From contig JALHNI010000039.1 in NCBI GenBank assembly GCA_022843605.1, positions 1-43,312 of the forward strand: a DNA stretch of 43,312 bases, given 5' to 3'. The translations under genes and the position numbers were made by a program. The notes below the pieces were generated by a model, which saw nothing but the letters and a program-made list of their open reading frames with translations, had not been told where the DNA came from and searched no databases. The stretch comes from Bryobacter sp. (lineage in GTDB: Bacteria > Acidobacteriota > Terriglobia > Bryobacterales > Bryobacteraceae). Position 1 is the stretch's first letter, and each line of letters opens with the position of its first letter. Positions 1-7,281 of this stretch are shown here, in pieces.

Positions 1-688
1 CCCGCAGGTTCAACATTTCGACAAAGACCGAGAAGGCCATCGCGAAGTAAACGTAGCCTTTCGGTATGTGGAAGTGCCAGCCCTCGGCCATCAGATTGAC
101 GCCGATCAGAATCAGGAAGGAAAGCGCGAGCATCTTCACGGTGGGATGGCGTTGGACGAACTCGCCGACGGGCCGGGCGGCGAACATCATGATGGCCACC
201 GAAATCACTACGGCGGTGATCATGACGCCAATGTCGTCGGCCATGCCGACGGCGGTAATCACCGAGTCCAGCGAAAAGACGATGTCGAGCAACATGATTT
301 GGATGATGACGCTGCTAAAGCTTGCCTTGCCGGGTGCCTCGTCGTGATGCTCCTCGCCCTCCACTTTTTCGTGGATCTCGCGGGTCGCTTTCCACAAAAG
401 GAACATGCCGCCCACCAGCAGAATCAGGTCCCGTCCGCTCAGCGCGTTGCCGAAAATGGTGACTACCGTCGCGGTTAGACCCATGATCCAACTGATGGAG
501 AGCAGTAGCAGAATTCGGGTCAACATCGCCCCGCTCAATCCCAGGCGGCGGGCACGGGCCTGATCCTTGGGCGGCAGTTTTCCGGCCAGGATGGTAATGA
601 AGATGATGTTGTCGATGCCGAGGACGATCTCCAGCGCGGTGAGCGTCAGCAGCGCGATCCAGGCGTCAGGTTGCGAAATCCAGTCCAT
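1..688 (-). CDS. TerC family integral membrane protein (C-terminus cut by window edge)
   Basis: The reading frame is open from the ATG at 688 to the left edge, giving about 229 residues with no stop. It begins MDWISQPDAWIALLTLTALE and has several hydrophobic segments. Acidic residues lie inside membrane segments (EIVLGIDNIIF near residues 20-30, LLDIVFSLDSVITAVGMADD near 130-150), which is the signature of the TerC/Alx family. A charged His/Glu-rich loop (EKVEGEEHHDE) separates the membrane halves. Family members are proposed metal-ion (often Mn) exporters or partners of exoenzyme insertion; the substrate here cannot be told. The start lies 3 nt after the stop of the DUF169 gene, so the two are probably cotranscribed. 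The family call is firm, the function is not. Confidence 0.88.
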   Translation of the reverse strand, partial: MDWISQPDAWIALLTLTALEIVLGIDNIIFITILAGKLPPKDQARARRLGLSGAMLTRILLLLSISWIMGLTATVVTIFGNALSGRDLILLVGGMFLLWKATREIHEKVEGEEHHDEAPGKASFSSVIIQIMLLDIVFSLDSVITAVGMADDIGVMITAVVISVAIMMFAARPVGEFVQRHPTVKMLALSFLILIGVNLMAEGWHFHIPKGYVYFAMAFSVFVEMLNLR

Positions 689-691
689 GGC

Positions 692-1378
692 TTAGCTCAC
701 AATCGGGAACAGCGATTGATGCTGCTCATAATGCGCCGTCATCTTCAGGTCGGCGGCGCTGATCTCGGCGAGCGCCATTTGGAACGCGGCCCAATGTTGG
801 CCTGGTAATGCGAAGTACAGGTCGGTATCCGGCAGGCCGGTGAAGGTGCGATTGCCGCGGCAGCCAAAAGAAAGCGATGCGGTCCCGCTATTGGCGGTGA
901 GCGGGAGCACGGCGCAGCCCGGGCGGCCGATCGTTTGCGTCAGAGCCGAGCCGGCGCCGGCGCGAAGCGCAGCCTCGTAAAGTAGCATCACTGAGGCCGG
1001 GGGGCCAGCGAAGAGCACCACATCCGGGGTGAAGGTAGCCATCGCCGCCGGCGCATAGCTGACGTAGTGCGGCGGCTTTGGGAGTACCGGGATCCCGGGG
1101 ACCTCCTCCATTTGCAAATAACCGGAGGAGACCATGAAACCCACCGTATTCATTAGTTGGGGACCCAGGTCGGCCGGCAGGGCCAAGCCGTGGGTGTGCG
1201 CGCCCACGGCGCAATGATAATGGTCAGCCGGTTCGGTGTAGAAGGCGGCGCCGGCCATGGCCTTGCTCCAGAACGCGCAGCCGGCCGGGACTGCCGGGCC
1301 GTCCCAGCGACTGAGTCCGGCGGGCGGCGTCGTAGAAAATCCGATGGCGATTGGGCGAAGGGCGGAGGAAACATCCAT
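692..1378 (-). CDS. DUF169 family protein
   Basis: This 228-residue soluble protein matches the DUF169 (COG2043) pattern. It has an N-terminal PIAIGFSTTPP strand, a Cys-containing WSKAMAGAAFYTEPADHYHCAVGAHTHGL stretch (residues about 37-65), then GSLQ-like and VVLFAGPPASVMLLYEAAL segments and a Cys-Gly turn (SLSFGCRGNR). Family members are uncharacterised; conserved Cys/His residues in the first third hint at metal or cofactor binding. The start is the ATG at 1378, preceded by AAGGGGC as a ribosome binding site. It is followed 3 nt later by the TerC-type gene, so the two probably form a unit. Function unknown. Confidence 0.8.
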   Translation of the reverse strand: MDVSSALRPIAIGFSTTPPAGLSRWDGPAVPAGCAFWSKAMAGAAFYTEPADHYHCAVGAHTHGLALPADLGPQLMNTVGFMVSSGYLQMEEVPGIPVLPKPPHYVSYAPAAMATFTPDVVLFAGPPASVMLLYEAALRAGAGSALTQTIGRPGCAVLPLTANSGTASLSFGCRGNRTFTGLPDTDLYFALPGQHWAAFQMALAEISAADLKMTAHYEQHQSLFPIVS

Positions 1379-1526
1379 GCCCCTTCATTTTGATGCAAGC
1401 GACGCCAGTATGATGAAAGCAAGCGGAAAATAATTGCTCCGCCGATAAGGGGTCAATAGGATTGGCTGCCGGATTTTGCAACCGGGCTCGCGCCGGTGCG
1501 TCCAATGCGGTGAGGCTTGTTGATCG

Positions 1527-2012
1527 ATGGTAACCATGGCTGCCCATACAATCGAGACTTTGTCCTTCACCCCCACCTGGGTCAGCCTTCGCGTACCCTG
1601 CCAACTTGAGAATGTCGATGCCGCTCTCGCCATGCTGGAACCCCGGAATATCAATCTGGACCCTCGGAAGCACGACGAGATGTGTACCGCGGTCCGTGAG
1701 ATTCTGATGAACGCCATCGAGCATGGTGGGCATGGCGACCCAAATCAAAGTGTTGAGCTAACCTGCATTAAAACTCATGATTCCGTGGTTGTTTGGGTGC
1801 GGGACCCCGGCCCGGGTTTCCGGGAGACCGACATGAAGCACGCGGCGATCGGCAATCCGCCAGACGGCACGAACCTGGAACACGCCGAGATTCGCGAGGC
1901 GGCTGGCATGCGCCCTGGCGGCTTTGGTATCTTCATGGCCCGCCGCATGGTCGACGACCTGATCTACAACGAAAGCGGCAACGAAGTGATGCTCGTCAAG
2001 TCGATGAAGTAG
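1527..2012 (+). CDS. Anti-sigma-factor-like ATP-binding protein (HATPase_c_2, RsbW-like)
   Basis: This 161-residue protein is a stand-alone GHKL ATPase domain. The N-box is EILMNAIEHGGHG (about residues 58-70), the G1 box is VRDPGPGF (about 91-98), and the G2/lid region is RPGGFGIFMARRMVDDLIY (about 129-147). This is the layout of RsbW/SpoIIAB-type serine kinases that sequester sigma factors or phosphorylate anti-sigma antagonists. No antagonist (STAS) or sigma gene is adjacent, so the partner is unknown. Two Met codons are possible, at 1527 and 1536; GAGG at 1512-1515 favours 1527. The stop abuts the stop of the convergent S10 peptidase gene with no spacer. Confidence 0.88.
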   Translation: MVTMAAHTIETLSFTPTWVSLRVPCQLENVDAALAMLEPRNINLDPRKHDEMCTAVREILMNAIEHGGHGDPNQSVELTCIKTHDSVVVWVRDPGPGFRETDMKHAAIGNPPDGTNLEHAEIREAAGMRPGGFGIFMARRMVDDLIYNESGNEVMLVKSMK

Positions 2013-3491
2013 CTACTTGCGCGAATCGTCGTAGAAGCGGTCTATGTCGTTTTTCAACTTCTTTAGCGACGGGACGTGGATGTACATCATGTGGCCGGCT
2101 TCGTAGTCTGCCCAATGTAAATTCTTGCGGAGCGCCGGTGACAGGCCCATGTGGGAAACCGTGTATTCCACCGCATGCAGCGGCGTCGCCAGATCGTAGT
2201 AGCCGCTGGCGATGAACACCTTCATGTGCGGATTGCGCTGCATTGCCGCCCGCAGATTCTCGCTGGTGTCCGCGTAGCCTTGGCCGCCGTTCTGCGTGAT
2301 GCCCCAATCCCAGGGCGCGGTGATGCCGCCGCCCAAAGCGAAGTACTCTTTCTCATCTTCCCAGCCCAGTTGTTTGAGGGCGTATTGATTCATGATGGCG
2401 GTATAGGGCGGGCGAATGGCGGTGAGCGAAGGGTCAAAGGAGGGTGTCTCGGAGGTGGCTGAGCCCTCGTGCCCGGTGAGACGCCCATCAAGGCGGCCGA
2501 CGGTGAGTCCGCGATCCCGTAGCAGTTCTTTGGTGAAGCGCTGAATCTCGACCCGCAAGTCGGAGCGGTCCAGGAAGTCCCGCGACAGTCCGGTGAGGCG
2601 GGCGAGTTGGTCGACACCCCGTTTGCGCTCCTCCGTCGTGAGCGTGTCACCTTTGTAGAGCAGCAGTTGATAGTCGCCGGAGGCGAATTTGCGGCTCTCG
2701 TCGACGGCTTTGCGCAGGTCTTTCTGCAGGTCGGCGGGTAGTTTCTTGTGGTACCAGGCGATCGCGGTGTAGGTGGGCAGATGCATGGCGTAGGCCAGGT
2801 CATTGCCGCGTTGGAAGCGCACCGTCTGGAAGTTCATGATGGTGGAGATCAGCATGACGCCGTTGAGCGCGATGCCGTGGTCCACCAGCCACTGCGACAG
2901 GCCGGCGGCGCGGGTGGTGCCATAACTTTCGCCGGCGATGTAAAGCGGCGACTGCCAGCGCTTATTCTGATTCAGGTAGTTACGAATAAACGTTCCGACT
3001 GACTCAATGTCGCCGCGCACGCCAAAGTACTTGCGCGCGGTCTCCGTGTTGCGGGCGCGTGAGAAGCCGGTACCGACGGGATCGACGAACACCAGGTCGC
3101 TTTTCTCGAGCCAGGTGGATTCGTTCGGCTCCATCTTGTACGGTGCCGGGGGCAGGGAACCGTCGTCATTCATCGCGGCGCGCTGGGGCCCGATCGCGCC
3201 CAGGTGCAGCCAGAGCGAACCGGCGCCGGGTCCGCCGTTGAAGCAGATCGTCAGGGGCCGATTCGGTCCTTCCACCGTGTACGCGACGTAGAAAAGCTGG
3301 GCCTCGATCTCGCCGGTCTCGGTTTTCAGCGGCATCATGCCGGTGGTCGACTGGTACTTCAGGGGCCGCCCGTGCACTGAAATCTCCGCTTGGCGTACCA
3401 CCGGCTTTTGATCCGTGAGTGGTTTGGCCGGGGAGCCCGCGGGTTGGGCCCATAGCCCAGGAAGCAAAATCAAGACGAGTAGCATCCGCAT
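2013..3491 (-). CDS. Secreted serine carboxypeptidase (peptidase family S10)
   Basis: The 492-residue protein has an N-terminal signal sequence (MRMLLVLILLPGLWAQ). The S10 oxyanion motif is FNGGPGAGSLW (85-95), the nucleophile is Ser189 in AGESYGTTRAAG, the acid is Asp433 in ASGYYDLATP, and the base is His467 in YEAGHMMYIH, so the triad is complete. It would release C-terminal residues from peptides in the periplasm or outside the cell. I chose the ATG at 3491 rather than 3512 because a TACCCT hexamer (3504-3499) ends 7 nt before it, the leaderless-like spacing seen at several genes here, and because the signal peptide then starts cleanly. ATG 3485 is also possible. The gene diverges from the dehydrogenase at 3538. 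Confidence 0.92.
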   Translation of the reverse strand: MRMLLVLILLPGLWAQPAGSPAKPLTDQKPVVRQAEISVHGRPLKYQSTTGMMPLKTETGEIEAQLFYVAYTVEGPNRPLTICFNGGPGAGSLWLHLGAIGPQRAAMNDDGSLPPAPYKMEPNESTWLEKSDLVFVDPVGTGFSRARNTETARKYFGVRGDIESVGTFIRNYLNQNKRWQSPLYIAGESYGTTRAAGLSQWLVDHGIALNGVMLISTIMNFQTVRFQRGNDLAYAMHLPTYTAIAWYHKKLPADLQKDLRKAVDESRKFASGDYQLLLYKGDTLTTEERKRGVDQLARLTGLSRDFLDRSDLRVEIQRFTKELLRDRGLTVGRLDGRLTGHEGSATSETPSFDPSLTAIRPPYTAIMNQYALKQLGWEDEKEYFALGGGITAPWDWGITQNGGQGYADTSENLRAAMQRNPHMKVFIASGYYDLATPLHAVEYTVSHMGLSPALRKNLHWADYEAGHMMYIHVPSLKKLKNDIDRFYDDSRK

Positions 3492-3498
3492 GATGGCT

Positions 3499-3528
3499 AG
3501 GGTAGCAGCCAACGCGGTTTGTTAAACT
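3499..3528. promoter_or_regulatory. Divergent promoter region with two -10 hexamers near start codons
   Basis: On the minus strand TACCCT (3504-3499) precedes the S10 peptidase ATG (3491) by 7 nt. On the plus strand TAAACT (3523-3528) precedes the dehydrogenase ATG (3538) by 9 nt. Both spacings put the expected +1 within a few bases of the start codon. No clear TTGACA-like -35 is visible. Inferred from spacing only. Confidence 0.5.
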
Positions 3529-3537
3529 CAGGGGCGA

Positions 3538-4551
3538 ATGAACTATCGGATTGCGGTTCTGCCGGGCGACGGCATTGGAGTGGAAGTGATGGCGGAAGCC
3601 TGCCGGGTGCTGGAGGCCGTGGCCGACGGCTTCACGCTGGAGTTCGCCGAAATGAGCGTCGGCGCCAATGAGTATCTGGCGAGTGGCGATCCTTTGCCGC
3701 CCGCGACCCTCGAACGGGCCAAGACTTACGATGCGATCCTGCTGGGCGCCATGGGGTTGCCACAGGTCCGCTGGCCTAACGGCACCGAGATGACCCCGCA
3801 GATCGACATTCGGGAGCAACTCGACCTCTACCTCGGCTTGCGGCCCATCCGCCTGATTGATGCGGGTTTGTCGCCGCTGAAGGGCTACGGCCGCGGCGAA
3901 ATCGACTTCCTGCTGATTCGCGAAAACACCGAGGGGCTGTTCTTCTCGCGGGGCGCCGAACAGAAAGAAAATCCGCCGTTTGTCGAAGACATCATGCACG
4001 TCTCGCGCGAACGCAGCGAACGGCTCTTCCATCGCGCCTTCGAACATGCGCGGCTCCGGCGCAAGAAGGTGACCTTGGTCGACAAGGCCAACGTGCTGCC
4101 GTCGATGGCGTACTTCCGGAAAATCTTTCTCGAGGTGGCCGCCGGCTATCCTGACGTCGCCACGGAATGTGTCTATGTGGACGCGATGGCGCTGTACATG
4201 ATCACGCGGCCGCAGGCTTACGACGTCGTCGTCACCGAGAACATGTTCGGCGACATTCTGAGCGATTTGGCCGCCGGCCTGATTGGCGGCATGGGGTACG
4301 CGCCTTCAGCCGATATCGGCGACAAATGGGCTGTCTTCCAACCTTCGCACGGCACGGCGCCCGACATTGCCGGTAAGGGGTTGGCGAACCCGGTGGCGAT
4401 GATACTCTCCGCCGCCATGATGCTTGACTGGTTCGGAACGGAAGCTACTAAGGCGGCAGCGCGCCGCATCGAGAGCGCGGTGGATGCCGTCGACCACACC
4501 GTGGTGAAAGGCACACCGGCGATCACCGCGGGGATTCTCGCCGCCCTCTAA
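3538..4551 (+). CDS. Isocitrate/isopropylmalate dehydrogenase family beta-decarboxylating dehydrogenase
   Basis: This 337-residue protein has the family landmarks: N-terminal IAVLPGDGIGVEVM, the substrate loop LIRENTEGLFFSRG (about 121-134), the Lys/Tyr region LVDKANVLPSMAYFRKIF (about 180-197), the metal-binding VVVTENMFGDILSDLAAGLIGGMG (about 229-252), and the adenine loop FQPSHGTAPDIAGKGLANP (about 267-285). RENTEG is typical of isocitrate, homoisocitrate and tartrate/D-malate dehydrogenases, whereas LeuB usually reads RELTGG-like there. I therefore do not call it leuB. It is NAD(P)-dependent and cytosolic. No leucine or TCA gene is adjacent to settle the substrate. AGGGG directly before the ATG may act as a ribosome binding site, although a TAAACT hexamer 9 nt upstream suggests a very short leader. 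Confidence 0.88.
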   Translation: MNYRIAVLPGDGIGVEVMAEACRVLEAVADGFTLEFAEMSVGANEYLASGDPLPPATLERAKTYDAILLGAMGLPQVRWPNGTEMTPQIDIREQLDLYLGLRPIRLIDAGLSPLKGYGRGEIDFLLIRENTEGLFFSRGAEQKENPPFVEDIMHVSRERSERLFHRAFEHARLRRKKVTLVDKANVLPSMAYFRKIFLEVAAGYPDVATECVYVDAMALYMITRPQAYDVVVTENMFGDILSDLAAGLIGGMGYAPSADIGDKWAVFQPSHGTAPDIAGKGLANPVAMILSAAMMLDWFGTEATKAAARRIESAVDAVDHTVVKGTPAITAGILAAL

Positions 4552-4555
4552 ACGT

Positions 4556-4586
4556 AAAAAGCCCCATCCCGGGTAGGGATGGGGCT
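4556..4586 (-). terminator. Rho-independent terminator of pnp (possibly bidirectional)
   Basis: A perfect 11-bp stem is formed by AGCCCCATCCC (4560-4570) and GGGATGGGGCT (4576-4586) around the loop GGGTA. AAAAA at 4556-4560 reads as a U tract on the minus strand just after the hairpin, so it ends pnp transcription. On the plus strand the dehydrogenase gene would see the same hairpin but only a weak U tract. Confidence 0.85.
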
Positions 4587-4607
4587 ACGACTTTCGATTG
4601 AAAGCGG

Positions 4608-6716
4608 CTATTCGCCGCCCTTGATCTTGTTGCGCTGTTCCTGCAGGATGGCCTTGCGGGAAAGCTTGATCTTGTTGCCTTCGAGGGCCAGTACCTTCAC
4701 CAGGATCTGGTCGCCTTCGTTCAACTCGTCGCGCACGGTCTTCACGCGGCTCTCCGAAATCTCGCTGATGTGCAGCAAGCCATCGGTGCCCGGGAAGATC
4801 TCGACGAACGCGCCGAAGTCGGCGATGCGGGAGACAGTACCCAAGTAAGTCTTGCCCACCTCGGCGACGGCGCAAATGTCGCCGATCATCTGCAACGCCT
4901 TCTGCGCGGCGATGCCGTCGGTGGCGAAGATGTTGATCACGCCATCGTCGTTGATGTCGATCTTCGTTCCGGTGGCTTCCGTGATGCCACGGATCACCTT
5001 GCCGCCCGGTCCGATGACCTCGCGGATCTTATCCACCGGCACCGTCATCGAGAAGATGCGCGGCGCGTACTGCGACAGTTCCGGACGCGGCGTGGCGAGC
5101 ACGGCTTCCATCTTGTCGAGAATCTCGAGGCGGGCCTTCTGGGCCTGGGCCAGGGCTTCGGTGAGCACTGACATCGATACGCCCACTACCTTCAAGTCCA
5201 TCTGCAGGGCGGTGACATGCTTGCGCGTGCCGGCCACCTTGAAGTCCATGTCGCCGTAGTGATCTTCGGCGCCCGCGATGTCGGTGAGGATGGCGTACTT
5301 GTCGCCTTCCACCACCAGACCCATGGCGATACCGGCCACCGGGGCTTCCAGCTTCACGCCGGCATCGAGCATCGAGAGGCAGCCGCCGCAGATCGCGGCC
5401 ATGGAACTGGAGCCGTTCGATTCCAGCGTGTCGCTGACGATGCGGACGGTGTAGGGGAAAGTGGCAGCATCCGGCAGGACGGCCGAGAGGGCGCGTTCAG
5501 CGAGGAGGCCATGGCCGATTTCGCGGCGACCGGGCGAACCCATGCGGCCGCACTCACCCACCGAGAACGGCGGGAAGTTGTAGTGCAGCATGAAGCGCTT
5601 GGAGGTGATCTCGCGATCCAGCATTTCGACGCGCTGTTCGTCGTCTTTGGTGCCGAGGGTCGTCGAGACCATGGCCTGCGTTTCGCCGCGGGTGAACAGC
5701 GCCGAACCGTGCACGCGGGGCAGAACGCCCACTTCGATGTCGATCTTACGGATCTGGTCGAAGGCGCGGCCGTCCGGACGGCGGCGCTTGTCGAGCATCT
5801 CTTCGCGGAAGATCTTCTCCTTCAGATCGCCGAAGCGGTCGCCGGCTTCTTTCTGCTCGGCGGGATCGGTGAAGAGTTCCTTGGCCTTCTTTTTGGCCGC
5901 ATCCACGCGGGCATAGCTGTCGAGCTTCGAGTACTTCTCGGTGTTCATCGCGTCGCTGAGATCAGCGGCCACGGCCGCCTCCACTTGCTTGGCGATCGTT
6001 TCGCTCTTCGCCGGCGCGCTCCAATCCCACTTGGGTTTACCGGCCAGCTTCTGCAACTCTTCTACGCCCGCGATCAGCTTTTTGCAGCACTCGTGTCCGA
6101 AGGCGATGCACTTCAGCACGTCCGCTTCAACGGCACCCTTGCCGCCGGCTTCCACCATCACCACGCCCTCTTTGGTTGCGGCAACCACGATGTGGAAGGC
6201 CGCTTTCTTGGTTTGGGTGTAAGTGGGGAGCGCCACCAGTTCGCCGTCGACCATGGCGACGCGCACAGCCTGCAAAACGTGATGGAAGGGAATATCGGAG
6301 ATGGCGAGAGCGGCCGCGGCGCCCATGATGGCCAAGGGACCCGGATCGTTTTCGGCGTCGGCCGACATCACGAGTCCGGCAATCTGGGTTTCGTTGCGGT
6401 AACCTTCGGGGAAAAGCGGGCGGATCGGACGGTCGGTCAACCGGCAGTTGATGACTTCTTTTTCCGACGGACGGCCTTCGCGCTTGATGAAGCCGCCAGG
6501 ATAACGTCCGGCCGAGTAAGTGTACTCGCGATAATCAACGGTGAGGGGGAAAAAGTCCGCACCCTCGCGCGGCTTGGTGCTGCCGCAGGCTGTGTTCAGG
6601 ACGAACAAATCGCCCATACGAACGACAACCGAGCCATTCGCTTGCTTGGCAAGCTTTCCAGTTTCAAAGGTGATGGTGCGGCCGAAGAGATCGACCGAAA
6701 CGGTATGAATACTCAA
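4608..6716 (-). CDS. pnp: Polyribonucleotide nucleotidyltransferase (PNPase)
   Basis: The 702-residue enzyme degrades RNA 3' to 5' by phosphorolysis. The order is first RNase PH domain, helical linker, second RNase PH domain (SALFTRGETQAMVSTTLGT; NFPPFSVGECGRMGSPGRRE; SNGSSSMAAICGGCLSM), KH domain with the GxxG loop VIGPGGKVIRGI, then an S1 domain (GTVSRIADFGAFVEIFPGTD). Length and order are standard. An ATG at 6761 would add 15 atypical residues. I place the start at the TTG at 6716, because GGAGGA (6726-6721) sits 4 nt upstream and the protein then starts SIHTVSVDLFGR, as family members do. It lies downstream of rpsO in the classic order, with a hairpin between them. Confidence 0.96.
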   Translation of the reverse strand: MSIHTVSVDLFGRTITFETGKLAKQANGSVVVRMGDLFVLNTACGSTKPREGADFFPLTVDYREYTYSAGRYPGGFIKREGRPSEKEVINCRLTDRPIRPLFPEGYRNETQIAGLVMSADAENDPGPLAIMGAAAALAISDIPFHHVLQAVRVAMVDGELVALPTYTQTKKAAFHIVVAATKEGVVMVEAGGKGAVEADVLKCIAFGHECCKKLIAGVEELQKLAGKPKWDWSAPAKSETIAKQVEAAVAADLSDAMNTEKYSKLDSYARVDAAKKKAKELFTDPAEQKEAGDRFGDLKEKIFREEMLDKRRRPDGRAFDQIRKIDIEVGVLPRVHGSALFTRGETQAMVSTTLGTKDDEQRVEMLDREITSKRFMLHYNFPPFSVGECGRMGSPGRREIGHGLLAERALSAVLPDAATFPYTVRIVSDTLESNGSSSMAAICGGCLSMLDAGVKLEAPVAGIAMGLVVEGDKYAILTDIAGAEDHYGDMDFKVAGTRKHVTALQMDLKVVGVSMSVLTEALAQAQKARLEILDKMEAVLATPRPELSQYAPRIFSMTVPVDKIREVIGPGGKVIRGITEATGTKIDINDDGVINIFATDGIAAQKALQMIGDICAVAEVGKTYLGTVSRIADFGAFVEIFPGTDGLLHISEISESRVKTVRDELNEGDQILVKVLALEGNKIKLSRKAILQEQRNKIKGGE

Positions 6717-6830
6717 ACTATCCTCCTGCGCCGTCCCGAGTACGTCCTCGAGTCCCGGCATATCGAATCAGGCTATCTGTCAAGACAACCTTCGATCGAT
6801 GAGGGAGATGGGGGAGTGGGCGAGCTATAG

Positions 6831-6862
6831 CACAAAGGCCGGCATCGGAGCCGGCTTTTGTG
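6831..6862 (-). other. rpsO-pnp intergenic hairpin (attenuator or RNase processing site)
   Basis: The arms are 6831-6843 and 6850-6862, 13 bp with one wobble, and the loop is 6 nt. Read on the minus strand, the inner GCCGGC stem is followed by CUUUGUG, which is a poor U tract. It therefore looks like a partial terminator or a double-stranded processing site rather than a strong stop. A structured rpsO-pnp spacer cut by RNase III is well known in Escherichia coli; the same role here is inference. Confidence 0.6.
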
Positions 6863-6893
6863 GGTCAAACTCTTGGGACCAGAGCGAAGGGAA

Positions 6894-7163
6894 CTAGTGG
6901 CGTAAACCGAGGCTCGAAATGAGCTTCTTGTAACGCTCGGGACTATGCTCTTTCAGATACGAAAGAAGCTTGCGGCGCTGTGACACCAACGTCAGCAACC
7001 CGCGGCGGGACCCGTGGTCCTTCTTATGAGTCTTGAAGTGGTCCGTCAACTGGAGGATCCGCCCACTGAGCAGAGCCACCTGCACCTCTGGCGATCCGGT
7101 GTCAGTCTTGTTGATCCGGTACTTCGTGATCGTTGTCTTCTTAACGTCAGTCGCCAAAGCCAT
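6894..7163 (-). CDS. rpsO: 30S ribosomal protein S15
   Basis: This 89-residue protein, [20 protein letters not shown] onward, matches S15 in length and in motifs: [51 protein letters not shown], ending [12 protein letters not shown]. It binds 16S rRNA at the central-domain three-way junction. pnp follows on the same strand. The ATG at 7163 is the only sensible start. About 118 nt of spacer separate it from the murJ stop, leaving room for its own promoter. Confidence 0.97.
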   Translation of the reverse strand: MALATDVKKTTITKYRINKTDTGSPEVQVALLSGRILQLTDHFKTHKKDHGSRRGLLTLVSQRRKLLSYLKEHSPERYKKLISSLGLRH

Positions 7164-7281
7164 GCGAAAACGGTAACCTCTCGTCTATCCTTAATCTCAC
7201 TTTATCGTCCTTAGAATGGTACCACAACGATAGGACTTGAGGGCAACTTCATCCGAAGATGCTAGAGCCAGTAAACAATTC

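Noticed and set aside
3538..4551. Calling this gene leuB
   Set aside because: The RENTEG loop fits isocitrate or tartrate dehydrogenases better than LeuB, and no leucine genes are nearby.
5217..6830. A 537-codon plus-strand open frame opposite pnp
   Set aside because: It is the antisense shadow of pnp. Its composition (His/Gly/Arg-rich, no domain) is typical of such shadows in GC-rich DNA, and pnp is certain.
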